Assembly: GCA_048213135.1 (NCBI GenBank)
Contig: PS015010.1
Coordinates: 930,001-994,000 of the forward strand
Reading direction: 5' to 3'
From: Reclinomonas americana ATCC 50394
Taxonomy: Eukaryota; Jakobida; Jakobea; Jakobida
Length of the DNA: 64,000 nt
The notes under the pieces were generated by a model. That model did not search any database, was not told the DNA's origin, and saw nothing but the letters and a program-made list of their open reading frames with translations. The translations under genes and the position numbers were made by a program. Of the stretch, positions 36,147-45,085 are shown in pieces (within the stretch, counting starts at the first letter, position 1; every line of letters begins with the position of its first letter).

Positions 36147-36974
36147 ATGGAAGTTACATTGCTCACAAAAGAGCTGGCGGCCACGTTGATCAGGCACCGG
36201 CAACCGGAGAGTCATAAGGGTAACTACGGACACGCCCTGATCATCGCCGGAAATACAGGGCGGATGGGGGCCGCAGTGCTGGCGGCGATGTCTTGTGTCC
36301 GCACCGGCGCGGGGCTTACCTCCATTTATATTCCTTTTGACGAGCGTTCTATTCTTCAGACTGCTGTACCTGAGGCCATGCTGCTGTTCAGGGAAAGGGA
36401 ATGGCCTGAAGCAGGTTCGTTAACTGCTGCAGGCATTGGACCCGCACTGGGGCTGCAACCCGGGAATGAACAATTGCTGGAACAGGCATTGCAAACCTTT
36501 CGCTGCCCGCTGGTACTGGATGCGGATGCACTCACCCTGCTGTCGCGTCACCCATGGCTCCTGGAAAAAGTCCCTGCACAAACCATATTCACGCCACATC
36601 CTAAAGAATTTGACCGGCTTTTCGGGGAGTGCCGTTCTTCCGAACAACGAATGTCAAAAGCCATACAACTGGCCGCAGACCACAACTGGGTGATGGTACT
36701 GAAAGGCCATCAAACACTGGTGGCTTCCCGCGACGGTTGTACGCTGAATACCACGGGCAATGCCGGCCTGGCTAAGGGAGGTTCGGGAGATGTGCTTACG
36801 GGCATGATCACCGCGCTGCTTGCACAAGGATATTCATCTGTACACGCCGCGGCTGCAGGGGTTTACCTGCACGGGCTGGCAGCTGACCTGGCGCTGCAAT
36901 CACAATCGGAGGAAAGCCTGCTGGCAACAGATGTGATCGCCGCTATCGGCAGTGCGTATAAGGCGCTTCGTTAG
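36147..36974 (+). CDS. ADP-dependent NAD(P)HX dehydratase, stand-alone domain
   Basis: 275 residues with the ribokinase-like NnrD fold: the N-terminal SHKGNYGHALIIAGN and GGMGAA-like motifs, LDADALTLL, TPHPKEFDRL, and the ATP/ADP site NAGLAKGGSGDVLTGMI. It repairs the damaged hydrated form of NADH or NADPH using ADP (or ATP). Often it is fused to the NnrE epimerase domain; here only the dehydratase part is present. An epimerase must be elsewhere. Confidence 0.92.
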   Translation: MEVTLLTKELAATLIRHRQPESHKGNYGHALIIAGNTGRMGAAVLAAMSCVRTGAGLTSIYIPFDERSILQTAVPEAMLLFREREWPEAGSLTAAGIGPALGLQPGNEQLLEQALQTFRCPLVLDADALTLLSRHPWLLEKVPAQTIFTPHPKEFDRLFGECRSSEQRMSKAIQLAADHNWVMVLKGHQTLVASRDGCTLNTTGNAGLAKGGSGDVLTGMITALLAQGYSSVHAAAAGVYLHGLAADLALQSQSEESLLATDVIAAIGSAYKALR

Positions 36975-37003
36975 TGCCTGCCGTTTTACCAATTCTTTAC
37001 CGG

Positions 37004-37043
37004 CATAAAAAATTTGGGGGGTAACAAATTCATGTTACCCCCC
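37004..37043 (-). terminator. Terminator between convergent genes
   Basis: A stem GGGGGGTAACA with TGTTACCCCCC and an AATTCA loop. On the minus strand the stem is followed by AAATTTTTTATG, so it serves the T9SS-sorted gene best. Confidence 0.7.
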
Positions 37044-37072
37044 TGGTTATTCTCTGCCTAGGAAAATACGGA

Positions 37073-37978
37073 TTACTGCCTGATCAGCCATTGTACGCCG
37101 CTGTTATTGTTCTTGTCAATAACAGTGAGCCTGTACGAACCACTGATGAGGTTCAGGTTAATCACCTGTGATGGTTTACTGATGATACCGGAAGCAAAGC
37201 GGGTTCTGCCAATAGCGTCAGTGAGGGTATATGTGGCCGGCAGTTTATCGCCCGGAACACTTACCTGTACTGTATTGGTGAAAACGGTTGGTGAAGCGGT
37301 GAAGAAGGTTTTAAGGCCTGTCAGTTTCACTGTTTTTTCGGCGCTCATTACGGTATTGCCTGATTTATCGGTAGCCAGAACACGGTAGGCAATTACAGGT
37401 TGGCTGGCATCGCCTTTTTCCCTGAAAGTATATCCCTGTGAACGGCCGCTGGCAGCTTCTGTTTCATAAACAGAAGTATAGCGGTTGTCGCCGGTACTTT
37501 TCTGCAGCGTAAAACGCCAGTCGCCATTCAGTGCGGAGGCATCCCAGGTAACGGTAATGTCATTGCCGATGGCAGCCACGTCGGGGCTTTTCAGTTCCAG
37601 GCTGGGAGCGGGGATCACCAGTATCTGTCCCTTACCTGCAACGCCTTTGGCATTCACACGATCGTGGTTAAGCGCGAAAGCAACCAGTGTTCCGCTTTTT
37701 ACGAGGAAATCGGCCCTGCCTTTTTCATCGGCTGTGGCATAAGCCACCACTTCGCCGCCTGCAGGTGTGCTGTAGAGTTCCACATCACTGAATGGAACAC
37801 AGTCACCAACGGTGTAGTGAACGCGGTTATCCAGGGAGTAATGGAGTACGGAAATAACAGGAGAGGGTTTCAGCCCGCAATCCGCACATCCCGGAACGGC
37901 TTTCTCCGACTGCGCCATGGCTGTAGCAGACCCAAGCAGGCCGGCTGATAGTATAAATAAACTGATTCTATTTTTCAT
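37073..37978 (-). CDS. Secreted protein with type IX secretion C-terminal domain
   Basis: 301 residues with a signal peptide ending in AMAQ. The body has a CADCG pair of cysteines near the N-terminus, an Ig-like region with NDITVTWDASALNG, and the last 75 residues (TYTLTDAIGRTRFASG, then LNLISGSYRLTVIDKNNN, ending WLIRQ) match the type A sorting domain of the type IX secretion system. So it would be exported across the outer membrane and attached or released. The upstream gene at 38001 is 22 bp away on the same strand, so they form an operon. Confidence 0.75.
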   Translation of the reverse strand: MKNRISLFILSAGLLGSATAMAQSEKAVPGCADCGLKPSPVISVLHYSLDNRVHYTVGDCVPFSDVELYSTPAGGEVVAYATADEKGRADFLVKSGTLVAFALNHDRVNAKGVAGKGQILVIPAPSLELKSPDVAAIGNDITVTWDASALNGDWRFTLQKSTGDNRYTSVYETEAASGRSQGYTFREKGDASQPVIAYRVLATDKSGNTVMSAEKTVKLTGLKTFFTASPTVFTNTVQVSVPGDKLPATYTLTDAIGRTRFASGIISKPSQVINLNLISGSYRLTVIDKNNNSGVQWLIRQ

Positions 37979-38000
37979 GATATAATAGTATTTAAGTGGA

Positions 38001-40307
38001 TTAATGCGCCATGTTTATAGGTTGGAAGAAAGCGATCTGTGCTATGCTCACTGAAATGAACGGAGAGCAGTTGGAGATCACCAGGTTGGAAAGATCCTGC
38101 GCCCTTCTTTGCAGGTCGTTAACACCATTTTTCCTCACTACGCCGGTACCAGGGTAGGTCCTGCCCGCAGCATCCCTTGCATAATAAAGTCCTGTAAGGG
38201 AAGCGTCGGTGGCATCTTCGGCAACAGAAACGGAATCATCGCCGAAAACGAAAGTGCTGCCTGTAAAGATCGCACCACGACCGGTAAGGAAAGGAGAGAT
38301 GTCGAACTTATGCTGTGAGCCACTCACCAGGATAGTTGGGGTTGCTGTCATAGCACTGTAGGGTGTGCCGATACCTTTATAATCCAGGTGGGTGAAATCG
38401 GTCTGAACATCCGCACTGTGACAACCTGTACAGGTGTTCAGTGAGAAGTTGAAACGGGCAACAGGATCGTTGATAAAGGTTGGGTTGCCAGCAACGCCTG
38501 AGCCGTTCCAGAAACCGGGAGCCACCAGTGGTGAAGTACTTTGATAGTTCACTTTGCCAGCCCTGAAGGCGATGGCGCCGATGCTCATAGGTACAGTACC
38601 CAATGTGTTCTGTGCAATGATATTAGCGGCATTGGTATTTACCCAGTTGGCCATTACGGTTACGTCAGCAGCCAGTCCGCCGTCGGCACCATTGAACTTA
38701 CCATTGGGTTCGTTGAAAGTGGTAGCGGGTTCCAGCAGTTTGGTAGTACCGTTGATGTGGAACTCCCTGAACTGCCAGCGGGGTGATTTGTCACCTGTTG
38801 TGGTAGTGGTATTGGTCAGGGCAATTTCATTGGTACGGAGCTGGTTCAGCGCATTCCTGTTGGGTTTGGCCGGAGCCCTGTTGGAGTCGGTTACCAGGTG
38901 GGTAAGGTTTTCAAGCGCTGTCAGGTAAGCGGCTGAGCCAAGTGTCATAGTGCTCAGGTTAACCCATTGCTGACCGAGGGCTTTTACCGCGTTACAATTG
39001 GTTTGTGTATTACCATATTCGAAGATCACGTTGAAACCATCGAAGCCACCGGAGCCGATAGAGTCGCGGCAGGCAGGAGCGCCGCTGATGGTATTCTGAA
39101 TTACGGAGAAGATAAAGCGGGTTTCACCAGCATTGCCGGTACCGCCGCCGTAACCAAAGTTACCACGCAGATCGAGCCTGTTCACGATAGCTTTCAATGT
39201 TAATGGCGCATAGCGCAGGATGCTGTCCTGGTGAGTGCCGTTCCACAATGCTTCCCAGTTGGCAGCTGTAACTACCAGGCCGGCATTGTGCTGGGCTTTC
39301 CTGAGCCAGCGGCTGATCACCATGCTCAGCATTTTACCCGCCCTGTTTTTGATCAGGTCGCCGTTAACGGTCTGGTCCACCATCCAGGTTTTTACCCATT
39401 GTTTGGTCAGTTCCTTAGCGGTCATACCGGTTACAGACTGGAAGGCGATGCCTTTCATTAAAGTACCGAATGTCCAGGCGCCGTTGGGGTTACCGCTGCC
39501 GAAAGTACCGTTGCAGGGGTTGAAAGTCCTGGCCGGGTCGTTCACCACCAGCGGGCTGATGATGAAGAGCGACCTGTTTTTGTCAATGAACGGGGGTGGA
39601 GGAGGTGGTGGCGGAGGACCATAACCCATGATGCGCCTTGCCATTTTACGCATTTCAATGAATGCGCCTTCACGGCCTGTAGGGTTGCCGGGTACGCTGG
39701 TACCACCATCATATTTGGGATCTTTTATTTCTTCTGTCTTTAAAGTAGCCCAGGTAGGATCTACATAAGGACGGAGATGGAAGATGTCCCTCGATAATTC
39801 AATCCTTTCAAATTTGTCGAAACGCTCACGGTCGAAGAGCGGGCGGTCTCTTTTAACCAGTTCACCAACCCTGCCTGTGAACACGTCGAGCATGTTCTCG
39901 TTCTTGCGCAGTGTTTCGTCAAATTCTGCCATTTGCTGAATAAACCCGGGAATGTCTTCTTTTACCAGTGCGCTGAAAATACCATCACCGGCTTTTTCGT
40001 CGCCGTGTTTTTCCACGTCGCCGTCGTCAAAGAATTCAGTTGGATTTTTTTCATCTGCAAAGAGGCGTACAGAGGTTTGCCTGATCGCATCCTGTGCATA
40101 ATGGATCTCGATGCCCATGTTTTCGCCGTTAGGGCCTTCTTTGTCAAGCTGACGGACCATAATGTCCTCAACTTTGGGAGGATCCTGCTCCCAGTTCTGT
40201 TCTTCTGGTGGCTGACCATCATCTCCAAACGACGTGAGGAAGATGATAAGTCCGGCAAGGGCACCTACCAGGATTAATTTTTTGTTTTTGTTGAAAAAAG
40301 TTTTCAT
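38001..40307 (-). CDS. Large exported protein with one c-type heme motif
   Basis: 768 residues. The N-terminus has a hydrophobic signal (LILVGALAGLIIFLTSFG). A proline run PPPPPPPPPF lies around residue 240. One CxxCH site (CTGCH, near residue 630) would bind a single heme, with a DVQTDF sequence after it. I do not recognise the overall family; the heme motif suggests a redox or peroxidase-like role in the envelope. It starts the operon with the T9SS-sorted gene. Its promoter region has the CCGTT/AACGG dyads described below. Confidence 0.7.
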   Translation of the reverse strand: MKTFFNKNKKLILVGALAGLIIFLTSFGDDGQPPEEQNWEQDPPKVEDIMVRQLDKEGPNGENMGIEIHYAQDAIRQTSVRLFADEKNPTEFFDDGDVEKHGDEKAGDGIFSALVKEDIPGFIQQMAEFDETLRKNENMLDVFTGRVGELVKRDRPLFDRERFDKFERIELSRDIFHLRPYVDPTWATLKTEEIKDPKYDGGTSVPGNPTGREGAFIEMRKMARRIMGYGPPPPPPPPPFIDKNRSLFIISPLVVNDPARTFNPCNGTFGSGNPNGAWTFGTLMKGIAFQSVTGMTAKELTKQWVKTWMVDQTVNGDLIKNRAGKMLSMVISRWLRKAQHNAGLVVTAANWEALWNGTHQDSILRYAPLTLKAIVNRLDLRGNFGYGGGTGNAGETRFIFSVIQNTISGAPACRDSIGSGGFDGFNVIFEYGNTQTNCNAVKALGQQWVNLSTMTLGSAAYLTALENLTHLVTDSNRAPAKPNRNALNQLRTNEIALTNTTTTTGDKSPRWQFREFHINGTTKLLEPATTFNEPNGKFNGADGGLAADVTVMANWVNTNAANIIAQNTLGTVPMSIGAIAFRAGKVNYQSTSPLVAPGFWNGSGVAGNPTFINDPVARFNFSLNTCTGCHSADVQTDFTHLDYKGIGTPYSAMTATPTILVSGSQHKFDISPFLTGRGAIFTGSTFVFGDDSVSVAEDATDASLTGLYYARDAAGRTYPGTGVVRKNGVNDLQRRAQDLSNLVISNCSPFISVSIAQIAFFQPINMAH

Positions 40308-40645
40308 ACCAGATTTTTATGGGGTTGACAATGTTTCGGTGAAGGTTGGGATATTTAAAAAAAAATGGCAAGCGTTCTTCACTCCCGATTGTCATGGTTT
40401 TATCACAGAGGTAAATAAAAAAAACACCATTTTCACACCGTTTTTTAACGGTATGGCGATGTTTTTCAACGGTAAGGCAATTATAAATTGGACATTTAAT
40501 TAAATGATTATCAATTTATTGTGTCGATTTGTCGAAAATGTTTATATCGAATAATCACTACCGTTTTTTAACGGCACCAAACCCCTTACCCAGGAGGCTT
40601 TATTCTGATAGTTTTGCCCTATTCATCACTCTAAATCTTTATTAA
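40308..40645. promoter_or_regulatory. Divergent control region with CCGTT-TTTT-AACGG dyads
   Basis: 338 bp between divergent genes. Perfect dyads CCGTTTTTTAACGG lie at 40438-40451 and 40561-40574. After the first, two direct repeats with a 20-bp step (TTTTTTAACGGTATGGCGAT and TTTTTCAACGGTAAGGCAAT) cover 40441-40480. The sites flank a very AT-rich core and are placed to control both genes. The regulator is unknown; the kinase and LuxR regulator genes start about 1.6 kb to the right. Confidence 0.45.
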
Positions 40646-41308
40646 ATGAAAAAGTTTATTTTACCCCTATCCATTTTTGTGAACCTGACCTTCGTTATCA
40701 TCGCCTGTTCTAAAATGGACGCAACAGCACCGGCCAATGGCCCATCTGCCCAGGCCGGGACCCCCGGAAATGAATCGGGCCGCGTTTCCTCTTTTACTGG
40801 TTCTGCCACCGAGTGTACCGGCGCTTACCAGGGTCTTTCCTACAACCAGGTAATAGGCATGATCAACAACTACCGCCTGAACCAGGCCGAGGCCATCCGC
40901 AGTCGTATGGGAATTGAAGATGCCCGCTCATGCTGGTTCTCACTGGCAGAGGTTAAGAATTTCGTTTGCCACCTGGAAGCCGCTGTAGCCAGTAACAATT
41001 GCGTGAACCCTACCAACCTGGGTATACGTTTCTATTATGGCGCTCATGGCAACCCGCCCACAATGGCAGGCATCCCGGCCAATTATGCCAAACTGCATAA
41101 CCTGATCCTTATACCTACTTATCGCGACGGCAAGGGTACCAACGTGGATTTTGATCCTTATTACATCAATGGCGAAACCTGTACACCATTGCCACTGGGA
41201 TTAATGGATCCGAACACAAGGATGAACGCTATACTTTTTGGCAGCAATGAAGCGGATGGTAATTCTTTCTCTATGGATCACGGCCAGTTATTCCCGCCCT
41301 ATCAATAG
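40646..41308 (+). CDS. Putative lipoprotein with cysteine pairs
   Basis: 220 residues. The lipobox FVIIAC (Cys21) follows a hydrophobic core, so it is a lipid-anchored envelope protein. The mature part has cysteines at TECTG, RSCWF, FVCHL and NNCVN that may form disulfides, and a GETCTP site. No domain recognised. It is divergent from the heme-motif gene and shares its dyad-rich control region. Confidence 0.7.
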   Translation: MKKFILPLSIFVNLTFVIIACSKMDATAPANGPSAQAGTPGNESGRVSSFTGSATECTGAYQGLSYNQVIGMINNYRLNQAEAIRSRMGIEDARSCWFSLAEVKNFVCHLEAAVASNNCVNPTNLGIRFYYGAHGNPPTMAGIPANYAKLHNLILIPTYRDGKGTNVDFDPYYINGETCTPLPLGLMDPNTRMNAILFGSNEADGNSFSMDHGQLFPPYQ

Positions 41309-41424
41309 CAGAAGTTTGTAGCGTATCAGTCATTATCAATATAAGAGCAGGCTGATATGCTACCGTTTTTTTACCTGGTCCGCTACTCCCTGAAAACATT
41401 ATTTTCGTATGCTAAAACAACAAT

Positions 41425-42084
41425 ATGCCTAAATCTGTCTTCGGGGAGAATTTTTTCTGGTTTGAAGTGCTGGCCCTGGCGGTATCGCTGGGCGTAGTGA
41501 TTTTTAAACGGGATATGAAGTCGCCTTTCAGAACGGTAGTGCTGTACATGGCCTTTATTGTTGCGTTTGAGATCATCGCCAATATGTACCGCAAAGACCG
41601 CATACTGGTGATCGATACCATCAACCGGGTAGTCATTCCCGTGGAATTCCTGTATATGATGTTCCTGGGCTACTTCCTGCTCAGGAGCCAGAAGCTCCGG
41701 AAATGGGTACTGGCAGCAGTCGCCATCTACCTCCTGCTGTTTGTGAAAGACCTCGCTTTTCCATCCGTAGGAAGGGCAAGATTGCTGGTGACCTCGTATA
41801 TTGCCGGTGTACTCGGGCTGACCCTTGTATGCGCCGTACTTTATTATGAACTGCTGAATTCACCCAGGCTGGAAGCGTTTTACAGGGAACCGGTATTCTG
41901 GTTCTTCACCGGTATGCTCATCTTTTACCTGGGAACCCTGCCCATGCACCTCTACTGGAACCTCGCTTCGTCAAGGGATGTACAGCTGCTGATCAAGTTG
42001 CAGGCGCTTTTCAACACATTGAAGTGTATCATGTATGTATTTTTCAGTGTATCTATGCTTAGTTTATTATGGAAGAAGGATTAA
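41425..42084 (+). CDS. Multi-span membrane protein, first gene of a two-component operon
   Basis: 219 residues with about six or seven hydrophobic helices (for example LALAVSLGVVIF, TVVLYMAFIVAFEIIANM, WVLAAVAIYLLLFVKDL). The end overlaps the histidine kinase start by 16 bases, so the kinase is translated together with it. It likely acts as the membrane sensor or signal input for the small kinase, which has only one span of its own. Family not named. Confidence 0.8.
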   Translation: MPKSVFGENFFWFEVLALAVSLGVVIFKRDMKSPFRTVVLYMAFIVAFEIIANMYRKDRILVIDTINRVVIPVEFLYMMFLGYFLLRSQKLRKWVLAAVAIYLLLFVKDLAFPSVGRARLLVTSYIAGVLGLTLVCAVLYYELLNSPRLEAFYREPVFWFFTGMLIFYLGTLPMHLYWNLASSRDVQLLIKLQALFNTLKCIMYVFFSVSMLSLLWKKD

Positions 42085-42854
42085 AATATTTTATTGTTAC
42101 CCTTACCTGTATCATACTGGTGTTCATCTCCATCGGTGTGGCATTCATGCTGTTTTACCGCAACCGTAAACTGCGTTTTGTGGCCGAGAACCAGCAACTG
42201 GAAGAAAGAATGAAAACCGAACTGCTCAACATCAGGACGGAAGTACAGGAACAAACCCTGCACCATGTGTGCCAGGAACTGCACGATAACATCGGCCAGA
42301 AATTATCGGTGGTACGTATTTATATCAACCGCCTGGAAACGGTGAAGAAAGAACAGAGCGATAAGGCCGAACTGCAGGGCATCAGTGAAACCCTGGGTGA
42401 TACCATTGAAGAACTTCGCGGTATCGTTAATACACTCAATCCCGATGCGGTGAAGAAACGCCGGCTGGTGGAAGCACTGCGACTGGAGCAGGGGCGCATT
42501 AACCAGTCGAAAGTAGTTACCTGCGATGTGGAAGTGGAAGGCTCTCCTTCAGACCTGAACGATGAAAAAGAAGACCTGATCATTTACCGCATCTGCCAGG
42601 AGTTTATACAGAACAGCCTGAAACATTCGGGTTGCGACAAGATCAGCATACAGCTGAATTTTTCAGAAACGGAATTTCATTTGTCCATTGCGGATAACGG
42701 CAAAGGTTTTGCTTTCGATAATCCCGAAATGCAGCGGGGTGGCAACGGACTTACCAATATGCAAAACCGGGCAGGCATCATACATGCCCGGCTGCGTTTT
42801 GCGCAAAACACACCCAGCGGTTTTAAATTACTTTTATCATTACCTCTTCAATAA
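42069..42854 (+). CDS. NarL-type sensor histidine kinase
   Basis: 261 residues: one membrane span (FIVTLTCIILVFISIGVAFM), then a HisKA_3 dimerisation helix with His72 in QELHDNIGQ, and a HATPase domain with the N box QNSLKHSG and G boxes DNGKGF and GGNGLTNMQNRAG. It phosphorylates the response regulator encoded 8 bp downstream. Input probably comes from the membrane protein upstream with which it overlaps. Confidence 0.93.
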   Translation: MEEGLKYFIVTLTCIILVFISIGVAFMLFYRNRKLRFVAENQQLEERMKTELLNIRTEVQEQTLHHVCQELHDNIGQKLSVVRIYINRLETVKKEQSDKAELQGISETLGDTIEELRGIVNTLNPDAVKKRRLVEALRLEQGRINQSKVVTCDVEVEGSPSDLNDEKEDLIIYRICQEFIQNSLKHSGCDKISIQLNFSETEFHLSIADNGKGFAFDNPEMQRGGNGLTNMQNRAGIIHARLRFAQNTPSGFKLLLSLPLQ

Positions 42855-42862
42855 AAATAATT

Positions 42863-43528
42863 ATGTCAAAGAAAACCGTTGTTATTGTCGATGATCATGT
42901 GCTGGTAGCGAATGCCATTGGCTCGCTCATCGCTGTAATGCCCAATTATGAAGTAATCCATGTGGCGGAGAACGGCATGGAACTCATCGAATGGCTGGGC
43001 AACCGGAAAAAAGATCCGGATATCATCCTGCTCGATATCAACATGCCCAAGCTTAACGGTTATGAAACAGCGGAATGGGTAAAAGCTAATCGTCCCGATA
43101 TCGCCATCATCGCACTTACCATGATCAACGATGAAAAATCGATCATCAAAATGATCAGGGCCGGCGCATCGGGTTACCTGCTGAAAGATATTCATCCCGT
43201 GGAACTGGAGAAAGCACTTGACCTGGTGCTGGAGAAAGGATATTATTATACCGATTCGGTAGCCAATAAACTGGTAAAATCCATTACCACGGATGAGAAT
43301 ACTAAAACCGAGCAGGTAAAACTGACAGAAAAGGAGATACTGTTCCTGAAATATTCCTGTACTGAACTTACTTACAAAGAGATTGCCCATTCCATGAAAC
43401 TGAGTACCCGTACTGTGGAAGGTTACCGCGATCACCTGTTCCTGAAGCTCAACATTAAAAGCAGGGTAGGGCTGGTACTGTACGCCATCCGGAATAATTT
43501 CTTCCAGTTGAATGAAATACTGAGCTGA
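42863..43528 (+). CDS. NarL/LuxR-type response regulator
   Basis: 221 residues. Receiver with Asp58 in ILLDINMPKL and a Lys in YLLKDI; C-terminal LuxR-type HTH (KEIAHSMKLSTRTVEGYRDH, then LFLKLNIKSR). It would control genes in response to the kinase of the same operon. Its targets are unknown; the dyads at 40.4-40.6 kb are candidate sites. Confidence 0.93.
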   Translation: MSKKTVVIVDDHVLVANAIGSLIAVMPNYEVIHVAENGMELIEWLGNRKKDPDIILLDINMPKLNGYETAEWVKANRPDIAIIALTMINDEKSIIKMIRAGASGYLLKDIHPVELEKALDLVLEKGYYYTDSVANKLVKSITTDENTKTEQVKLTEKEILFLKYSCTELTYKEIAHSMKLSTRTVEGYRDHLFLKLNIKSRVGLVLYAIRNNFFQLNEILS

Positions 43529-43542
43529 ATACGGTCCGGCGA

Positions 43543-43665
43543 TAGTGTCTCAATTTGAATATATTTCCCACAAAAACACGAAGAACACGATATATTCAAC
43601 CTGGCAACTCTTTGTGGCCTTAGTGGCTTGGGGGAGGGCTTACCTGTTTTCAAACTGAGACACTA
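43543..43665. repeat. Inverted-repeat element (MITE-like), copy 2
   Basis: Terminal inverted repeats TAGTGTCTCAATTTGAA and TTCAAACTGAGACACTA match at 16 of 17 positions and bound 123 bp. The core has TTTCCCACAAAAACACGAAG and CTTTGTGGCCTTAGTGG, as in the element at 19407-19526. No open frame inside. Confidence 0.6.
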
Positions 43666-43705
43666 CCCAGTTCCGCAGGCTGTTCCATGTATCTGGATTT
43701 TGATT

Positions 43706-43713
43706 TACATTTG
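43706..43713 (+). promoter_or_regulatory. Promoter -7 box TACATTTG of the flavoprotein gene
   Basis: Matches TAnnTTTG, eight bases before the ATG, so the 5' UTR would be very short or absent. No -33 box was found. Confidence 0.5.
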
Positions 43714-43721
43714 CCCTCCAG

Positions 43722-44993
43722 ATGAAAAATATCAAAACCATTGCCATTATCGGCGGCGGCCCTTCGGGTTGTGCGCTGGCCACACTGCTGAAAAGAAAAG
43801 GATTTAAAGTAGCGGTATTCTACCTCGAGAACAGGCCCGAGATCATCGTAGGCGAATCGCTGGTTCCCGCTATCATTCCCATGCTTCGCGAGCTGGGTGT
43901 GGAAGACGAAGTAAAGACCTACAGTACCTATAAACCCGGTGCATCGGTATGGGTGAATAAGGATGAAGAAGCCACATCGCCATTCAGCTTTGGCGGCGGC
44001 AGCCTTCCGCCTTATGCCTACAATGTACCGCGGACGAAATTTGATAAAACCATTTTTGATAAGGCCGTAAGCGAAGGCGTTACTTTTTTCAATAAAGTGG
44101 CCAAACTGGAACGCGTATCCGAAAATGGCGATACGCTGAAACTGAGCGACGATACCATTGCCGCCATCGGGGATTTTTTTGAAGGACAGCCCGATCTTAT
44201 CGTAGACGCCAGCGGCCGTTCCCGCACCATTTCCCGCCTGCTCGACATTCCAACCAAAACGGGTTACCGTAAGGATATAGCCGTATTCTCACACTTGTCC
44301 GGCGCGGAAAAAATTGAACCATACAATATTCACCTGCACCGCCTCGAAAAAGGCTGGGCCTGGCGTATTCCGCTGCCCGACAGGATCTCGGTAGGCGTAG
44401 TGATCAATCCCGAATACCTGAAGGAATACGGTAAAACCAAGGAGGAGCAATACGATAACTACCTCAAAAGCGAAGAAACGCTCCGGAAATTCACCGGTAA
44501 TGCCAAAAGAGAAACAGGGGTGGTACAATACAGCAATTACCAGCTCATTTCACAAAAAATGTATGGCAGTAACTGGGTGCTGACCGGCGATGCAGGCGGC
44601 TTCCTGGATCCTATCTTTTCTTCTGGGCTTTTCCTGGCCATCAAAGGCGCTTTCCGCCTGGCTAAAGCCATAGAGGAAGGTACACCTGCCGCTTACAGCC
44701 GTTACCAGAAAGAACAGATGCGGGAATTGTATGTATGGCAAAAACTGGTGGATACCTGGTACAGCGGGCGCCTGTTCACACTCTTCAAAGTGGGGCAGGA
44801 CAGGATGGACACCGCATTGGGTAGGTTCATTGGACCGCATATGCAAAAGCACCTGACCCGTATATTCACCGGCGAAGCCGTATACCGTACTTACAGCCGT
44901 GGCTTCCTGAACTTTGTTACGGGCAATATGCTTAAGCTCATGAAAATTGGCGGGCTGAATAAAAGGAATGTAAAGGACCTGGAGATAAAATAA
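43722..44993 (+). CDS. FAD-dependent oxidoreductase, flavin-dependent halogenase-like
   Basis: 423 residues. The dinucleotide site IIGGGPSGCAL is at 9-19; VGESLVPAI follows at 43-51 as in halogenases; GWAWRIP (211-217) fits the WxWxIP motif that marks flavin-dependent halogenases; GDAGGFLDPIFSSGL is the late FAD motif. Lys71, in TYKPG, is a candidate for the catalytic lysine by position only. The family also includes geranylgeranyl-reductase-like enzymes, so halogenation is not certain. It would need a flavin reductase; none is adjacent. No biosynthetic cluster surrounds it. Confidence 0.75.
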   Translation: MKNIKTIAIIGGGPSGCALATLLKRKGFKVAVFYLENRPEIIVGESLVPAIIPMLRELGVEDEVKTYSTYKPGASVWVNKDEEATSPFSFGGGSLPPYAYNVPRTKFDKTIFDKAVSEGVTFFNKVAKLERVSENGDTLKLSDDTIAAIGDFFEGQPDLIVDASGRSRTISRLLDIPTKTGYRKDIAVFSHLSGAEKIEPYNIHLHRLEKGWAWRIPLPDRISVGVVINPEYLKEYGKTKEEQYDNYLKSEETLRKFTGNAKRETGVVQYSNYQLISQKMYGSNWVLTGDAGGFLDPIFSSGLFLAIKGAFRLAKAIEEGTPAAYSRYQKEQMRELYVWQKLVDTWYSGRLFTLFKVGQDRMDTALGRFIGPHMQKHLTRIFTGEAVYRTYSRGFLNFVTGNMLKLMKIGGLNKRNVKDLEIK

Positions 44994-45085
44994 TTACGAA
45001 TCAGGAATTACGAATTTTATCCTGAGCGAAACGAAGGGACTTGTTTTACATTTTCAAACCTTCATATTCACACATCTGCACATTA
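44993..45085. repeat. Modular intergenic repeat (A-B-C)
   Basis: Module A ATTACGAATCAGGAATTACG, module B TTATCCTGAGCGAAACGAAG and module C phased CACATCT/ATATTCA words between two convergent genes. Same order as the copies at 2.6 and 32.7 kb. Confidence 0.6.
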
